From: Eriocheir sinensis
Taxonomy: Eukaryota; Arthropoda; Malacostraca; Decapoda; Varunidae
Direction: 5' to 3'
Length of the DNA: 64,000 nt
Assembly: GCF_024679095.1 (NCBI RefSeq)
Contig: NW_026111742.1
Coordinates: 170,001-234,000, forward strand
The first letter of the stretch is position 1. Each line of letters begins with the position of its first letter. This document shows, piece after piece, positions 60,601 through 64,000 of this stretch. The position numbers were made by a program, and so were the translations under genes. The notes under the pieces are model-generated. The model was not told the DNA's origin, did no database searches, and saw only the letters and a program-made list of their open reading frames with translations.

Positions 60601-63600
60601 TGTGTGTGTGTGCCCGGCGGTGGTGTCTGTTGTTGTGTGTGTGTGCCCGGCGGTGGTGTCTGTTGTTGTGTGTGTGTGTGTGCCCGGCGGTGGTGTCTGT
60701 TGTTGTGTGTGTGTGCCCGGCGGTGGTGTCTGTTGTTGTGTGTGTGTGCCCGGCGGTGGTGTCTGTTGTTGTGTGTGTGCCCGGCGGGGGTGTCTGTTGT
60801 TGTGTGTGTGCCCGGCGGTGGTGTGTGTTGTTGTGTGTGTGTGCCCGGCGGTGGTGTCTGTTTTTGTGTGTGTGTGCCCGGCGGTGGTGTCTGTTGTTGT
60901 GTGTGTGTGTGTGCCCGGCGGTGGTGTCTGTTGTTCTGTGTGTGTGTTCGACGGTGGTGTCTGTTTTTCTGTGTGTGTAACCGGCGGTGGTGTGTGTTGT
61001 GTATGTGCCCGGCGGTGGTGTCTGTTGTTGTGTGTGTGTGCCCGGCGGTGGTGTCTGTCGTTGTGTGTGTGTGCCCGGCGGTGGTGTCTGTTGTTGTGTG
61101 TGTGTGCCCGGCGGTGGTGTCTGTTGTTGTGTGTGTGTGCCCGGCGGTGGTGTCTGTTTTGGTGTGTGTGTGCCCGGCGGTGGTGTCTGTTGTTGTGTGT
61201 GTGTGCCCGGCGGTGGTGTCTGGTGGTGTGTGTGTGCCCGGCGGTGGTGTTTGTTGTTGTGTGTGTGCCCGGCGGTGGTGTCTGTTGTTGTGTGTGTGTG
61301 CCCGGCGGTGGTGTCTGTTGTTGTGTGTGTGTGCCCGGCGGTGGTGTCTGTTGTTGTGTGTGTGTGCCCGGCGGTGGTGTCTTTTATTGTGTGTGTGCCC
61401 GGCGGTGGTGTCTGTTGTTGTGTGTGTGTGCCCGGCGGTGGTGTCTGTTGTTGTGTGTGTGTGCCCGGCGGTGGTGTCTGTTGTTGTGTGTGTGTGCCCG
61501 GCGGTGGTGTCTGTTGTTGTGTGTGTGTGCCCGGCGGTGGTGTCTGTTGTTGTGTGTGTGTGCCCGGCGGTGGTGTCTGTTGTTGTGTGTGTGTGCCCAG
61601 AGGTGGTGTCTGTTGTTGTGTGTGTGTGCCCGGCGGTGGTGTCTGTTGTTGTGTGTGTGTGCCCGGCGGTGGTGTCTGTTGTTGTGTGTGTGTGCCCGGC
61701 GGTGGTGTCTGTTGTTGTGTGTGTGTTCACGGCGGTGGTGTCTGTTGTTGTGTGTGTGCCCGGCGGTGGTGTCTGTTCTTGTGTGTGTGTGCCGCGCGGT
61801 GGTGTCTGTTGTTGTGTGTGTGTGCCCGGCGGTGGTGTCTGTTGTTGTGTGTGTGTGCCCGGCGGTGGTGTCTGTTGTTGTGTGTGTGTGTGCCCGGCGG
61901 TGGTGTCTGTTGTTGTGTGTGTGTGTGCCCGGCGGTGGTGTCTGTTGTTGTGTGTGTGTGCCCGGCGTAGGTGTCTGTAGTTGTGTCGGTGGTGTCTGTT
62001 GTTGTGTGTGTGTGCCCGGAGGTGGTGTCTGTTGTTGTGTGTGAGTGCCCGGCGGTGGTGTCTGTTGTTGTGTGTGTGTGCCCGGCGGTGGTGTCTGTTG
62101 TGTGTGTGTATCCGGCGGTGGTGTCTGTTGTTGTGTGTGAGTGCCCGGCGGTGGTGTCTGTTGTTGTGTGTGTGTGCCCGGCGGTGGTGTCTGTTGTTGT
62201 GTGTGTGCCCGGCGGGGGTGTCTGTTGTTGTGTGTGTGTGCCCGGCGGTGGTGTCTGTTGTTGTGTGTGTGCCGGCGGTGGTGTCTGTTGTTGTGTGTGT
62301 GCCCGGCGGTGGTGTGTGTTGTTGTGTGTGTGTGCCCGGCGGTGGTGTCTGTTGTTGTGGGTGCCCGGCGGTGGTGTCTGTTGTTGTGTGTGTGTGCCCG
62401 GCGGTGGTGTCTGTTGTGTGTGTGTGCCCGGCGTTGGTGTCTGTTGTTGTGTGTGATTGCCCGGCGGTGGTGTCTGTTGTTGTGTGTGTGTGCCCGGCGG
62501 TGGTGTCTGTTGTTGTGTGTGTGCCCGGCGGTGGTGTCTGTTGTGTGTGTGCCCGGCGGTGGTGTCTGTTGTTGTGTGTGTGTGCCCGGCGGTGGTGTCT
62601 GTTGTTGTGTGTGTGTTCCGGCGGTGGTGTCTGTTGTTGTGTGTGTGTGCCCGGCAATGGTGTCTGTTGTTGTGTGTGTTTGCCCGGCGGTGGTGTCTGA
62701 TGTTGTGTGTGTGTGCCCGGCGGTGGTGTCTGTAGTTCTGTGTGTGTCCTCGGCTGTGGTGTCTGTTGTTGTGTGTGTGTACCCGGCGGTGGTGTTTGTT
62801 GTTGTGTGCGTGTGCCCGGCGGTTATGTTTGTTGTTGTGTGTGTGTGCCCGGCGGTGGTGTCTGTTGTTGTGTGTGTGTGTGCCCGGCGGTGGTGTCTGT
62901 TGTTCTGTGTGTGTACCCGGCGGTGGTGTCTGTTGTTCTGTGTGTGGGCCGGTTGTGGTGTCTGTCGTGTGTGTGTGTGTGTGCCCGGCGGTGGTGTCTG
63001 TTGTTGTGTGTGTGCCCGGCGGTGGTGTCTGTTGTGTGTGTGTGCCCGACGGTAGTGTCTGTTGTTGTGCGTGTGCCCGGCGGTGGTGTCTGTTGTTCTG
63101 TGTGTGTACCCGGTGGTGGTGTCTGTTGTTGTGTGTGTGCCCGGCGGTGGTGTCTGTTGTTCTGTGTGTGTGCCCGGCGGTGGTGTCTGTTGTTGTGTGT
63201 GTGTGCCCGGCGGTGGTGTCTGTTGTTGTGTGTGTGTTCAAGGCGGTGGTGTGTGTTGGTGTGTGTGTGTCCGCGGCGGTGGTGTCTGTTGTTCTGTGTG
63301 TGTGCCCGGCGGTGGTGTCTGTTGTTGTGTGTGTGTGCCCGGCGGTGGTGTCTGTTGTTGTGTGTGTGTGCCCGGCGGTGGTGTCTGTTGTTCTGTGTGT
63401 GTGCCCGGCGGTGGTGTCTGTTGTTCTGTGTGTGTGTCCGTCGGTGGTGTCTGTTGTTCTGTGTGTGTACCCGGCGGTGGTGTCTGTTGATCTGTGTGTG
63501 AGACCGGCGGAGGTGTCTGTTGTTGTGTGTGCCCGGCGGTGGTGTCTGTTGTTGTGTTTGTGTGCTCGGCGGTGGTGTCTGTTGTTGTGTGTGTGTGTGA

Positions 63601-64000
63601 GCCCGGCGGTGGTGTCTGTTGTTGTGTGTGTGTGCCCGGCGGTGGTGTCTGTTGTTGTGTGGGTGTGCCGGCGGTGGTGTCTGTTGTTGTGTGTGTGCGG
63701 CGGTGGTGTCTGTTGTTTTGTGTGTGCCCGGCGGTGGTGTGTGTTTTTCTGTGTGTGTGTGCCCGGCGGTGGTGTCTGTTGTTGTGTGTGTGTGCCCTGC
63801 GGTGGTGTCTGTTGTTGTGTGTGTGTGCCCGGAGGTGGTGTCTGTTGTTGTGTGTGTGCCGGGGGTGGTGTCTGTTGTTGTGTGTGTGTGCCCGGCGGTG
63901 GTGTCTGTTGTTGTGTGTGTGTGCCCGGCGGTGGTGTCTGTTGTTGTGTGTGTGTTCCCGGCGGTGGTGTCTGTTGTTGTGTGTGTGTGCCCGGCAATGG
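48626..64000. repeat. ~33-bp A-free minisatellite, second block (over 15 kb, open at the window end)
   Basis: Same unit family as before the island. The first 1.3 kb repeats the variant units seen at 44.7-45.48 kb. From about 51.5 kb, and especially 56.6-63 kb, units are more homogeneous (long runs of the exact 33-bp form). Rare units contain GGTGGTGGTGGTG expansions (about 49350, 53316, 53773, 55995). The array continues beyond 64000. Confidence 0.96.

Overview
This is an animal nuclear genome window, made mostly of tandem repeats with remnants of retroelements between them. I see no intact host gene. Long (CA), (GA) and (TAC) microsatellites, a CR1-type non-LTR element whose ORF1 carries an SGNH-hydrolase-like domain, and a second reverse transcriptase with a restriction-like endonuclease tail all point to an invertebrate. 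An arthropod, and in particular a decapod crustacean, is my best guess; that is inference, because no diagnostic host gene is present.

Layout. 1-1541: minus-strand remnant of a restriction-endonuclease-type non-LTR retroelement, cut at its upstream end by a (TAC)26 tract. 1542-7010: microsatellites, polypurine/polypyrimidine tracts, a 139-bp tandem repeat (about 2920-3825) and a possible SINE-like unit with a (TAC)n tail (about 6440-6848). 7011-11020: a nearly full-length but broken CR1-like element on the minus strand (ORF1, endonuclease, reverse transcriptase, 3' decamer tail). 11040-14336: minisatellites of about 100 bp and about 200 bp, a (GA) tract and A-rich sequence.

14337-64000 is almost entirely satellite DNA in a clear order: a 30-bp repeat (about 119 copies, with a 630-bp higher-order duplication), a T-free 24-bp repeat (about 47 copies), a 28/31-bp repeat interleaved with seven copies of a ~190-bp module, three copies of a related ~120-bp module, then an enormous ~33-bp array that runs off the window end. 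The ~33-bp consensus has no A on the plus strand, so no stop codon can form in any of the six frames. This explains the very long open frames there, including one of more than 2,300 codons, without any gene.

One island of non-repetitive DNA (45482-48625) interrupts the 33-bp array. It holds a broken minus-strand reading frame that looks protein-coding, possibly a retroelement gag-like protein, whose 3' end abuts the array directly, plus a GC-rich stretch. The genes do not form a pathway: the window records retroelement decay and repeated rounds of satellite expansion and segmental duplication.
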